Positions 35,491-45,700 of a DNA stretch of 64,000 bases are shown here, one piece after another (the first letter of the stretch is position 1; the number at the start of each line of letters is the position of its first letter). Where the stretch lies: assembly GCA_018240025.1 (NCBI GenBank), contig JAFEGM010000052.1, forward strand, positions 87,674 to 151,673, read 5' to 3'. Both the position numbers and the translations under genes were made by a program. The notes beneath the pieces were generated by a model. That model was not told where the DNA came from. It was given only the letters and a program-made list of their open reading frames with translations, and searched no databases. The DNA is from Verrucomicrobiota bacterium (GTDB lineage Bacteria; Verrucomicrobiota; Verrucomicrobiia; Chthoniobacterales; SZAS-18).

Positions 35491-37668
35491 TCAGGCGCGG
35501 CCTTCGTGTTCGCGGATGACCTCGATGAAGGCCGGCAGGTAGCGCGCAGCCTTGACCTCGCCGACCCCGCGCAGCTTGCGCCCGGCCTCGAGCGATTTCG
35601 GCTTCAGCCGGGCGAGCGCGCGCAGAGTTTCGTCGGGGAAGATGAGGTAACGCGGCAGATCGCCGCCCGCGCGAGCCAGTTCGTCGCGCTTTTCGCGCAG
35701 CGCCGAGAGCAGGCGGGTGTCCTCCGGCGCGACCGCTTCCGCCAACTCCTGCTGGCGTGCGCCGGCTTTTCCGCCGCCCGTCCGGCTGCGCTCGAGACTG
35801 GCCTTGGCCTTCGGCTTCTGCCGTTCCGGCCACTGCAGCTCCGGATTGACCGTGCCGCGCATGACCGCCTCGCCGGTCGGGGTGAGGGTGAGCAGCGGAT
35901 ACTGCCCGCTCGTGCTCGTGACGCAGCCTTTCTCGGCCAGCTCGCGGAAGAGCTCGTTCACGTAGCTCGCGCCGAGATCCTTGAGAATCCCGTGCGTGCT
36001 GAGCTGGTCGAGCCCGGCGACCACGATCTCCTGCGAGCGGCTGCCCAGCAGGCATTGCACGATTTTACCGCGGCCGAAGCGTCCGCGCCACTGCCCGTCG
36101 GCGCGCTCCGACATGCGGGCCACGCCGCTGAGCGCCTTGCGCACGATCGTCCATTCCTCGTCCGTGCCGCGCCGCTGCGGGCCGTGGCGCTCGGCCAGGC
36201 AATTGTCGCAGGTGCCGCAGCGCGCGGGATCGGGCTCGCCGAAATAGCGCAGGATGACGCGCTGGCGGCAGTCGCGGGCGTAGGCCCAGTCGAGCATCGC
36301 CTTGAGCTTGGCCCGGTCGCGGCGCTCCTTCTCCTCCAGCGTCGGCACGTCCAGCGGCAGATCGCGGCCGCGGCGTTTGAGATCGGTGATGCGGGTGCCG
36401 CGCGTGCGCTGGCCGGGGATGTCGTAGCGGTCGATGAAATCGGCCCGATTCAGAATCCCGAGCGCCGAGCTGACCGCCATGTCGTTGATCTTGCCCGCGC
36501 CGCTGAGGCGGTCGGAGAGATCGCTGATCGTGACCACGACCTCGCCCTGCGGATCGGCCAGGCTGCGCAATTCGTCGTAGACCTCGCGGATGAACTGCGG
36601 CTTCGGATTGCTGCCCTCGATGAAGAACTCCTGCACCCGCGTGTCGGCGTAGTTGAAGAGGAGCTCGCAGACGCCGGGTTCGCCGTCGCGGCCCGCGCGC
36701 CCGGCCTCCTGGTAGTAGGCCTCGAGGCTGCCGGGGATCTCGAAATGCGCGACGAAGCGGATGTCCGGCCGGTCGATCCCCATGCCGAACGCATTCGTGG
36801 CCACCGCGACCTCGATCTCGCGGCGGATGAAGCGATTCTGCACCGCGTCGCGTTCCTCGTCGGTCATGCCGCCGTGGTAGGCGATGGCCCGCACGCCCCA
36901 TTGCGCCAGCTCCGCGCTCACGGCCTCGACGCGCTTGCGGGTGGCGCAATAGACGATGCCGGTGCGGTGCTCCTGAATGAGCGCGCGCAGCCGCTGGTAT
37001 TTGTCCGTCTCCGAGGACACTTCGGTCACGCCCAGGCGCAGGTTCGGCCGCGCGAAGCCGGAGACGAATTCGCGCGGCTCGTCCAAGGCCAGCCGCTGCA
37101 GAATGTCGCGCCGCACCTCCGGCGTGGCCGTGGCGGTGAAGGCGGCCACCTGCGGATGCCCCAGCTTTTCCAGCGCTTCGCTCAGCCGGTAGTAGTCCGG
37201 CCGGAAGTCGTGGCCCCACTGGGAAATGCAGTGCGCTTCGTCGACGGCGAAGAGCGAGATGGTGGCGCGCCCCAGCGCGTCCAGGAACATCCGGCTGCGG
37301 AAGCGCTCGGGGGCGATGTAGACGAGCTTGTATTCGCCGCCGGCCAGCCGGCGCAGGCGGTCCTTCTGCTCCTCGAAGGTCAGCGTGCTGTTGATCAGCG
37401 TGGCGTCGATCCCACGCCGGGCCAGCGCATCGACCTGATCCTTCATCAGCGCGATGAGCGGCGAAACCACCACCGTGACGCCCTCCAGCACCAGCGCGGG
37501 CAGCTGATAGCAGAGCGACTTGCCGCCGCCCGTCGGCATGACACAGAGCACGTCCTCGCCGCTGAGGATGGCGCGGATGACTTCCTCTTGCGCGTCGAGG
37601 AACTCGCGGAAGCCGAAATGCCGCTCCAGAGCCTCTCGGGGCGTGGCGGGGGCAGGGGCGGCGAGCAT
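35491..37668 (-). CDS. recQ: ATP-dependent DNA helicase RecQ (full length)
   Basis: 725 aa from the ATG at 37668; upstream in-frame starts would run into the divergent gene. A 3'-5' DNA helicase used in recombination and stalled-fork repair. Walker A is PTGGGKS (Lys50), the Walker B box is DEAH (143-146) within FAVDEAHCISQWGHDFRPDY, and motif VI is YYQEAGRAGRDGEPG. The Zn-binding region has the four Cys pattern ending RYFGEPDPARCGTCDNC. A winged-helix RQC domain follows and an HRDC domain closes the protein (TRLLSALREKRDELARAGGDLP). All domains are present. The surroundings are unusual, since the helicase lies between macro and PARG-like genes. Confidence 0.95.
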   Translation of the reverse strand: MLAAPAPATPREALERHFGFREFLDAQEEVIRAILSGEDVLCVMPTGGGKSLCYQLPALVLEGVTVVVSPLIALMKDQVDALARRGIDATLINSTLTFEEQKDRLRRLAGGEYKLVYIAPERFRSRMFLDALGRATISLFAVDEAHCISQWGHDFRPDYYRLSEALEKLGHPQVAAFTATATPEVRRDILQRLALDEPREFVSGFARPNLRLGVTEVSSETDKYQRLRALIQEHRTGIVYCATRKRVEAVSAELAQWGVRAIAYHGGMTDEERDAVQNRFIRREIEVAVATNAFGMGIDRPDIRFVAHFEIPGSLEAYYQEAGRAGRDGEPGVCELLFNYADTRVQEFFIEGSNPKPQFIREVYDELRSLADPQGEVVVTISDLSDRLSGAGKINDMAVSSALGILNRADFIDRYDIPGQRTRGTRITDLKRRGRDLPLDVPTLEEKERRDRAKLKAMLDWAYARDCRQRVILRYFGEPDPARCGTCDNCLAERHGPQRRGTDEEWTIVRKALSGVARMSERADGQWRGRFGRGKIVQCLLGSRSQEIVVAGLDQLSTHGILKDLGASYVNELFRELAEKGCVTSTSGQYPLLTLTPTGEAVMRGTVNPELQWPERQKPKAKASLERSRTGGGKAGARQQELAEAVAPEDTRLLSALREKRDELARAGGDLPRYLIFPDETLRALARLKPKSLEAGRKLRGVGEVKAARYLPAFIEVIREHEGRA

Positions 37669-37774
37669 GACGACTGAGGAATCTCCTAAAACTCTGTTCG
37701 AAGCAAACGCGGAGGTGACTGGGGCGGGGTGAAAATTAACCGTCGTATTGACACAAACACTGCATGAGGGAATC

Positions 37775-38689
37775 ATGGCCCGCATGAAACTCATGCGCCA
37801 CCCGTCCGGTCGCTCGGGCCAGGGGCAGGTCAATCGAAACTCGCGCGCGCAGCAGGCCGAGGAAACCCTGGCGGTGCTGGAGCGCGGCCGCTATCGCGCC
37901 CCGGACGGCACCGAGGTCGACCTGCGCGCGGATCTGGAGCGATGCCTGGCCGCCACCCGGCTCTGGCAGCCGGAGGAGTTGGCGCGGACCGCCGCCGGGC
38001 TGCGGGCCGGCACGACGCCGCGCACGGACGATGCCCGACTGGAGTTGGTCAACGAGACAACCCTGCAGGGCGCTTCCCAGCTGGCGGCCGAGAGCGGCGG
38101 CGCGCGGGTGGGAGTGCTGAACTTCGCCTCCGCCCGGCATCCCGGCGGCGGCTTCCTCGGGGGCAGCCAGGCGCAGGAGGAGTCGCTGGCCCGCAGCTCG
38201 GCGCTCTACGCCTCGCTCCGCCGGCAGCCCGACTTCTACGAGCATCACCGGCAGTCGCCCTCGCTGCTGTATTCGGACCGCGTCATCGTTTCGCCGGACT
38301 GTCCGGTCTTCCGGCGCGACGACGGCCTGTTTCTGGCGCGACCGTATTGGGCCACCTTCCTGACCGCGCCTGCCCCGAATCGCGGCGCGCTGGAAGCGCA
38401 GCAGGCGAGCGAGGTCGGCCGCATTCCCGCGGTCTTCCGGCAGCGCATCGAACTCGTCCTGGCGGCGGCCCGGCAGGCGGAATGTGAGGATCTCGTCCTC
38501 GGCGCCTGGGGCTGCGGCGTCTTCCGCAACGATCCCGCGCTGGTGGCCGGTCTCTTCGCGGAATGGCTCGCCCCGGGCACGTTCTGGCGCCGGAGCTTCC
38601 GCCGGCTGCGGTTTTCCGTCTTCGATCGCTCGGCCGGCGGCGAGGTCTTCGCCGCTTTTGCGCGGTATTTCGGGGAGGCCCGGCCGTGA
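37775..38689 (+). CDS. PARG-like macro-fold protein (TIGR02452/DUF2263 family)
   Basis: 304 aa from the ATG at 37775, which has GAGGGA 5 nt upstream; ATGs at 37784 and 37793 are possible but lack that site. The bacterial-type poly(ADP-ribose) glycohydrolase signature is intact: GGG at 124-126 and QEE at 134-136 (GGGFLGGSQAQEES), preceded by VGVLNFASARHPGGG. The next conserved part is SPSLLYSDRVIVSPDCPVFR, and the end has LVLGAWGCGVFRNDP. In the PARG family the second Glu is the catalytic acid. The stop codon overlaps the start of the ADP-ribosylglycohydrolase gene, so these two are translationally coupled. Confidence 0.85.
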   Translation: MARMKLMRHPSGRSGQGQVNRNSRAQQAEETLAVLERGRYRAPDGTEVDLRADLERCLAATRLWQPEELARTAAGLRAGTTPRTDDARLELVNETTLQGASQLAAESGGARVGVLNFASARHPGGGFLGGSQAQEESLARSSALYASLRRQPDFYEHHRQSPSLLYSDRVIVSPDCPVFRRDDGLFLARPYWATFLTAPAPNRGALEAQQASEVGRIPAVFRQRIELVLAAARQAECEDLVLGAWGCGVFRNDPALVAGLFAEWLAPGTFWRRSFRRLRFSVFDRSAGGEVFAAFARYFGEARP

Positions 38690-39633
38690 GTATGAGCGTC
38701 TCAGCCCTGCCGGAGGCGCGCGCCGAACGGGCGCGGCGCTCCCTCGATGGCCTCTCGGTGGGGGACGGCTTCGGCGATCGCTTCTTCGCGTTCAGTTTAC
38801 GACATCGTCTCGAACGAAGCCTCGCGCCCGGGCCGCCCTGGCCCGTGACCGACGATTCGATCATGGCCTGCGCCATCGTCGAAATGCTGCTCGCGCGAGG
38901 GCAGATCGAGCAGGACTCCCTCGCCGAGCGGTTCGCGGAGCTGTACCGGCGCGACCCTGAGCGCGGCTACGGCGGGACCGCCCGCAAGATCCTGACCGCG
39001 ATCGATCGCGGGGCGGACTGGCGCTCGACCACCAAGGCGGCCTTCGGCGGGACCGGCTCCAGCGGCAATGGCTCCGCCATGCGGGTCGCGCCACTGGGAG
39101 CCTACTTCGCCGACGATCCCGCGGCAGTGACCGAGCAGGCCATTCTCTCCGCGGAAGTGACCCATGCGCATCCTGAGGGCCTGGCTGGCGCCGTGGCGGT
39201 GGCGCAAGCCGCGGCGTTGCGGGCGCGCGGCGAGACGCCGGACTTCGCCGAGTTTCTCGACCGAATTGCTGCCCAAACGCCCGCCGGCTTGACCGAGGCC
39301 AGGATCCGCCGGGCCCGCGAGCTCGGTCCGGAGTGCAGTCTCGAGCGGGCCGTCGCCGCGCTCGGTAATGGCTCCGAAGTGACCTGTCAGCGCACGGTCC
39401 CGCTTTGCTTGTGGTTGGCGGCGCGCCATCCCGGCCCCGACGACTACGAGCGGACGCTCTGGGAGACCGTGGCGGCCGGCGGCGACCTCGATACGAACTG
39501 CGCCATCGTCGGCGGCATTCTCGCCGCGGGCGGGACCGCGCCGCCGGCGGAATGGCTGGCCGCGAGAGAGCCCCTGACCGCCTTCTTCATCGCCGCGCCG
39601 CGGGGAGGCGACGCCGATCGCGAGGAATCGTAG
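38686..39633 (+). CDS. ADP-ribosylglycohydrolase (ARH/DraG family)
   Basis: 315 aa from the GTG at 38686, which overlaps the TGA of the PARG-like gene (GTGA) and has GGGGAGG 8 nt upstream; an ATG two codons later is the alternative. The family motifs are SVGDGFGDRFF (residues 24-34), the metal-binding VTDDSIMA (54-61) and GGDLDTNCAIVGG (265-277), whose acidic residues bind two Mg2+ ions. Enzymes of this group remove ADP-ribose from Arg or Ser of proteins, or from DNA. The order fits a two-gene operon with the PARG-like gene. Confidence 0.88.
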   Translation: MSMSVSALPEARAERARRSLDGLSVGDGFGDRFFAFSLRHRLERSLAPGPPWPVTDDSIMACAIVEMLLARGQIEQDSLAERFAELYRRDPERGYGGTARKILTAIDRGADWRSTTKAAFGGTGSSGNGSAMRVAPLGAYFADDPAAVTEQAILSAEVTHAHPEGLAGAVAVAQAAALRARGETPDFAEFLDRIAAQTPAGLTEARIRRARELGPECSLERAVAALGNGSEVTCQRTVPLCLWLAARHPGPDDYERTLWETVAAGGDLDTNCAIVGGILAAGGTAPPAEWLAAREPLTAFFIAAPRGGDADREES

Positions 39634-39675
39634 CGCTCCCAGAGCGGGCGAACGGCGGCGGAGAGGGTCGGACGA

Positions 39676-39702
39676 CGCCGGCGGGCCTAGCGCCCGCCGG
39701 CG
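39676..39702. terminator. Strong hairpin between convergent genes
   Basis: An 11-bp perfect stem: CGCCGGCGGGC (39676-39686), loop CTAGC, GCCCGCCGGCG (39692-39702). There is no T-run, but it lies between the stops of the ARH gene and the RCC1-repeat gene and could serve both strands. Confidence 0.5.
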
Positions 39703-39744
39703 CGGAGGCGAGGTGACTGCCGAAATTGGGCAGGCAGAATCGGA

Positions 39745-42700
39745 TCACGGAGACGTGACGCGGAGGCGCAGGAAGCGGCGCGGATTGGACGGCGTGATGA
39801 TGACGCTGTCGGTGACCGTGACGGGGGACCCGATGATGCCGGGGTTGACGGCGATGTTCGACCAACTGGCGAGATCGGAAGAGGCCTCGACCAGGTAGGT
39901 GACATCGCTGCGCAAGGGGGTGAACGTGAGCTGGAGGCGGGAGGCGGAAATGCTGGAGGTGGGAAGGCCGGTGACGCCTGCCACACGCGGAGGGGTGCCG
40001 AGCGCGTATTCCAAAAGGTTGGGAATGCCGTCGCCATCGGGGTCGGCGGCTGGCCCGGAGACGGCAGGTTGCGCCAGTTCCTCCGGGGAGAACCACGCCG
40101 CCCGCCAGCCGTCGAAGGGGGTCAGCACGATGAAGCTCTGATCCACCGCGGGCGCGGCGGCGTAGGTGGCATTGCCCGCCTGGCTGGCCCGGACGACGAC
40201 GGCGCCGGGGCCGGTGAGCGTAAGGGTGCTGCCGTTCAACGACGCGGGGCCAGACACCACGCTGAAGCTGACCGGCAAGCCGGAGCTGGCCGTGGCGCTG
40301 AGGTCGAAGGGCGCATCGCCGTAGATCCTGGTGCCGGGGTTGGCGAACGTGATGGTCTGGCTCGACTGGGTCGTGAAGGATTGGTTGGCGCTGGTGAAGG
40401 TGCCGTTGCCCGTGACGACGACGAGCTGGTAGTGGTACGTCGTGCCGGGATTGAGGCCGGCGAGCGTGGCGCTCACCGCCGTGGGCGTGGAGCCGCTGAC
40501 CTGCGAGGGGGTCGCGCTCACCGTGGAGCCGTAGCTGGGTGTGAGGCCGTAGGCAAAGCTCACGGTCGCGCTGGTGCCGAAGGGGTTGACCGAGCCACTG
40601 AGGGTGACGCCGGTGCTCGTCAACGCGCTGGAGGCGGCAACGGTGAGCGCAGGCGTCGGCGGCGCTGCCGCGAGGGCGAGGCTGTAGTAGGTGCCGGGCG
40701 CGGCGGCGACGACGGTCTTGCCGGACCGCGCTCCGTTCGTGCTGACGGCGACCGGGGTGAGCCGATTCGTCGTGGTGGTATCGCCCAGCTGGCCGGAACC
40801 ATTGTCCCCCCAGGAGGCGAGCGTGCCATCGGAGCAGAGCGCGAGATTGAAGGCGTAGCCTGCCTTGATCGAAACAACGGTTTTGCCGGACAACACTCCG
40901 CTGGTGGTGACCGCGACCGGGATGAGTCGATCGGTCGTGGTGTTGTCGCCGAGCTGGCCGAGGGCGTTCCACCCCCAGGCGGCGAGCGTGCCGTCCGTGC
41001 AGCGGGCGAGCGTGTGGAAGGCGCCGGCGGCGATGGCGGCGATCGTCTTGCCGGCCAAGGCTCCGTTCAGCGGGACGGTCACCGGGGCTAAGCGGTCGAT
41101 GGTGGAGTTGTCGCCGAGCTGGCCGTAGTTGTTTTCGCCCCAGGCGACGAGCGTGCCATCGGAGCAGAGGGCAAAGCTGTGGCCGGCGCTGGCGGCGATC
41201 GAAACGACGTTCTTGCCGAGGAGCGCGCCGCTGGCGATGACGGCGACGGGAGCTGTTTTGCTGACCACGGTGCCATCGCCGAGCTGGCCATTGCCGTTGA
41301 AGCCCCAGGCGACCAGGGTGCCGTCGGAACAAAGCGCCAGGGTGTGGTCATAGCCCGCCGCGATGGCGACGACGGTCTTGCCCGCGAGCGCCCCCGTATT
41401 AGCGACGCCGACCGGGGTGGACCGATGGGTCGACGAGTTGTCGCCGAGCTGCCCCGCGTCGTTGCGGCCCCAGCCCACCAACGTCCCATCGGAGCAAAGG
41501 GCAATGCTATGGGAGTCGCCGTTGGCGATGGCGATCACGGTCTTCCCGGCGAGTACGCCGCTCGTCGAGACGGCGACCGGCGCCAGCCGGCTGGTGTTCG
41601 AGTTGTCGCCGAGCTGGCCGTAATTGTTTCTGCCCCAGGACGCGAGCGTGCCATCGGAGCACAGCGCCAGGCTGTGAAGATTGCCGGCCGCGAGGGCCAC
41701 GACGGTCTTGCCCGCCAGGACGCCATCCGCGGAGACGGCGACGGGCGTGAGCCGGTCGGTCGTGGTGCCGTCGCCGAGCTGGGAGAAGCCATTCCAGCCC
41801 CAACCGGTCGCCACGGTGCCGGCCCACTGGAGGACGAGATCATTGCCGGTGCCGCCGTAGTAGTTGGCGACATAGGAATAGGTGACCCCGCCGTAGCTGA
41901 GCGCGACCGTCTGGCCCTGGGCGAGATTGGTGAATCGGCCCGAGATGAAGCCGAGTCCCGTGTTGTTCACGACGGTGAGCGACGAGCCGGTGGCCGGGGC
42001 GAATTGCAGACTGAGATTGAGCGCGCGTCCGGTCGCGTTGTAGCTGGCGGCGGTCGCCGGCACGGTGGCGGCGCTGGTGAAGGTGGCATCGAGCGCTCCG
42101 GGACTCAGGACCGTGAAGGCCTGGTCCACGTCGGGCGCGGCGGCGTAGGTGGCATTGCCCGCCTGGCTGGCGCGCACGACGACGGTGCCCGTGCCGGTCA
42201 GCGTGAGGGTGTTCCCGCTGAGAGTGGCAGGTCCGGACACGACGCTGAAGCTCACCGGCAGGTTCGAGCTGGCGGTGGCGCTCAGGACGAAGGGATCATC
42301 GCCGAACGTGCGGGTGCCCGGATTGGTGAAGGTGATCGTCTGGGAGGCGAGCGTGGTGAAGGTCTGGTCGGCGCTGGTGAAGGTGCCGTTGGCGGTGACC
42401 GCGGTGACTCGATAGTGGTAGGTCGTGCCGGGAGTGAGGCCGGAAAGCGTGGCGCTCACGGCCGTGGGCGAGGTGCCGCTGACCGAGGACGGAGTGGCCG
42501 TGATCGTGGAGCCGTAGCTGGGGGTGAGGCCGTAGGCAAAACTCACGCTGGCGCTGGCCCCGGAGGGATTGACCGTGCCGTTGAGGGTGGCCCCGGTGCT
42601 CGTCAGGGCAGTAACGGGGGACACGCTGAACGCGGGCGAAGGCGGGGTCGCGACGAGGGCGATGTTGTGGGACGAGCCTGCCGCCACAGACACCACGGTC

Positions 42701-45700
42701 TTGCCCGCCAAAGCTCCGTTGCCGGTGATCGCCCCCGGCGTGGACCGATTGAAGGAGGTGCCGTCGCCCAACTCGCCACTGATATTCTGGCCCCAAGTGG
42801 CGATGGTGCCGTCGGTGCACAGTGCGATGCTGTGGTATCGGCCCGCGACCAGGGACGCGAGCGTCTTGCCCGCCAAAGCTCCGTTGCCGGTGATCGCCAC
42901 CGGCGTGAGCCGATTGGTGGTGCTGGCGTCGCCGAGCTGGCCGTAATTGTTGAGACCCCAGGACGCGAGGGTGCCATCGGAACATAAGGCGAAGCTGAAA
43001 TCCTCACCGGCCGCGACGGCCGTCACCGACTTGCCCGCCAACGCTCCGCTGCCGGTGATTGCCACCGGGGTCGAGGCCCGCGGCGTGTTCGGAGGCGTGG
43101 TGGAATTGTTGCCCAACTGGCCGTAGCCGTTGTAGCCCCAGGCGATGAGGGCGCCGTCCGAGCACAGGGCGAGGTTGTGGTCGGCGCCTACCGCGAGGGC
43201 GACAACGGACTTGCCAGCCAAGGCTCCGTTGCCACTGATCGCCACCGGCGTGAGCCGATCCGTCGTCGTGTTGTCGCCCATCTGCCCGTAGTAGTTCTGC
43301 CCCCAGGCGACAAGGGTGCCATCCGAGCACAGCGCCAAGCTGTGGACACTCCCTGTCGCAATGGCTACGACGGATTTGCCCACCAAAGCGCCGTTGGCAG
43401 ACACCGCCACCGGTGTGGTCCGCGTCGAGGTGGTGCCGTCGCCGATTTGCCCGAAGGAGTTCACACCCCAGGCGGCCACGGTGCCGTCCGAGCACAGCGC
43501 GAGGTTGTGGTCGCCGTCGGCAGAAATGGCGATGACAGTCCTGCCGGCCAAAGCGCCGCTGCCAGTGATCGCCACCGGTGTGGTCCGTCTCGAGGTGGTG
43601 CCGTCGCCGAGCTGCCCCACGTCGTTGCGTCCCCAGGCGACGAGGGTTCCATCCGAGCAGAGCGCGAGGCTGTGGGATTGCCCCGCGGCCACGGACACTA
43701 CGGTCTTTCCCGCCAAAGCTCCATTCGAGACGACCGCCACCGGCAACCTCGCCACCAGGCTGACGCCGTCGCCAATTTGCCCGTCGAAACCGTAGCCCCA
43801 GGCGACCGGCAGGCTTCCTGCCCATTGGAGGACGAGGTCGTTGCCAGAGCCGCCGTAATAATTGGCGACAAATGTGTAGGTGACGCCACCGAACGTGAGC
43901 TCGACGACCTGGCCTTGAGCGAGATTGGCGAATCGGGTCGAAAAGAGGCCGAGGCCGGTGTTCCTGACCACCGTGAGGGAAGTGCCGGTAACCGGAGCGA
44001 AGTTCAGGCTGAGATTCAGGATGCGCCCGGTCGCATTGTAGCTGACGGCGGTCGCCGGTACCGTGGCGGCACTCGTGAAGGTGGCATCGAGCGGCGGAAG
44101 CGGAGTCGCAAAGGTCTGGCCGGCGCTCGTAAACGTGCCGTAGCTCGTGACGACGATGAGTCGATAGTAGTAGGTGGTCGCGGGCGTCAGGCCTGAAAGG
44201 GTGGCGCTCACGGCCACGGGGGCGGTGCCGCTGACCGAGGACGGCGTGGCGGCGACGGTGGAGCCGTAGCTGGCCGTGAGGCCGTACTCAAAACTCACTG
44301 TCGCGTCGAGGCCGCTGGGGTTGGTCGTGCCGTTGAGGGTGACGCCGGTGCTCGTCAGCCCCGTGGCGGGGGAAAGCGTGAGGATCGGCGGCGGAGGCGA
44401 CGCGACGAGGGCGAGGCTGTGCCCAAAGCCCGCCGTGACGGAGACGACCGTCCGACCGGCCAGGAATCCGTTCGGCGGGACCACGACCGGGAGGTTGCCA
44501 CCCGCGAGGGGGGTATCGCCCAGCTGGCCGAAAGTGTTCCGGCCCCAGCCGACGAGCGTGCCATCGGAGCAAAGCGCGAGACTATGGGCGTTGCCGGCCG
44601 CAAGGCTGGCAACCGTCTTGCCGGCCAGGGCTCCGGAGTTGGTCACGCCAATCGGGAAGTTCTGAATGACGCTGTTGGTGCTCGCGCCAAGCTGGCCGAA
44701 ATCGTTAAAGCCCCAGGCAGCCACGGTGCTATCGGAGCAGAGGGCAAGGCTGTGGAAGGTGCCGGCCGCGATGGCGATCACGGTCCTGCCCGCGAGGATC
44801 CCACTGGTGTCGACCGCGACGGGGGTGGTACTGTCGGACCCAGAGCCATCGCCCAGCTGGCCGAGGTTGTTCTCGCCCCAGGCGGCCAGCGTGCCATCGG
44901 AGCAGAGGGCGAGGCTGTGCCTTTCGCCCGCCGCGATGGCGACGACGGTCCTGCCTGCCAGCACCAGGTTCGTGTCCACCGCCACGGGCGAGAGCCGATT
45001 GATCCTGGAGTTGTCACCCAGTTGGCCGCTGCCATTCGCACCCCAGGCGGCCACGGTGCCATCGGAGCAGAGCGCGAGGCTGTGGTAACGGCCCGCGGCG
45101 ATCGCGACCACGGTCTTGCCTGCCAGGGCCCCGCTCACGCTGACGGCCACCGGCGTGGAACTGTCGAACGGCAAGCCATTGCCCAACTGGCCCAACTGGC
45201 CGGAACCCCAGGCGGCGACGGTGCCATCGGCGCAAAGCGCAAGGCTGTGATTCTCGCCCGCCGCGACGGCGACGACGGTCTTGCCCGCGAGAGCGCCGCC
45301 GCTGATGCCGACGGGCGTGGACCGCTGGGTGGTGGAGTTGTCGCCGAGCTGACCGAACTGATTGTTGCCCCAGGCGGCGAGGGTGCCGTCCGAGCAGAGC
45401 GCAAGGTTGTGGGCCGAGCCGGCCGCGAGCGAGATGACGGTCTTTCCCGCCAAAACTCCGGTGTTGGTGACGGCGGCGGGCGTCGGTCGGGGCGTGATCG
45501 AACCGTCGCCGAGCTGCCCACTATCGTTCTGGCCCCAAGCGGCGGGCACGGCACCGGCCCACTGGAGGACAAGGTCGTTGCCCGTGCCGCCAAAGTAATT
45601 GGCGACAAAGCCGTAGGTGACGCCGCCATAGGTGAGCTGAACGGCCTGGCCCTGGGCAAGATTCGCGAAGGTGCCGGAGATGAAATCCAGGCCGGTGTTC

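Noticed and set aside
37748..37776. TTGACA at 37748 as the -35 of the PARG-like gene
   Set aside because: The only -10 at proper spacing is AATCAT at 37771, overlapping the start codon with its Shine-Dalgarno sequence, so a transcript from it would lack that site.
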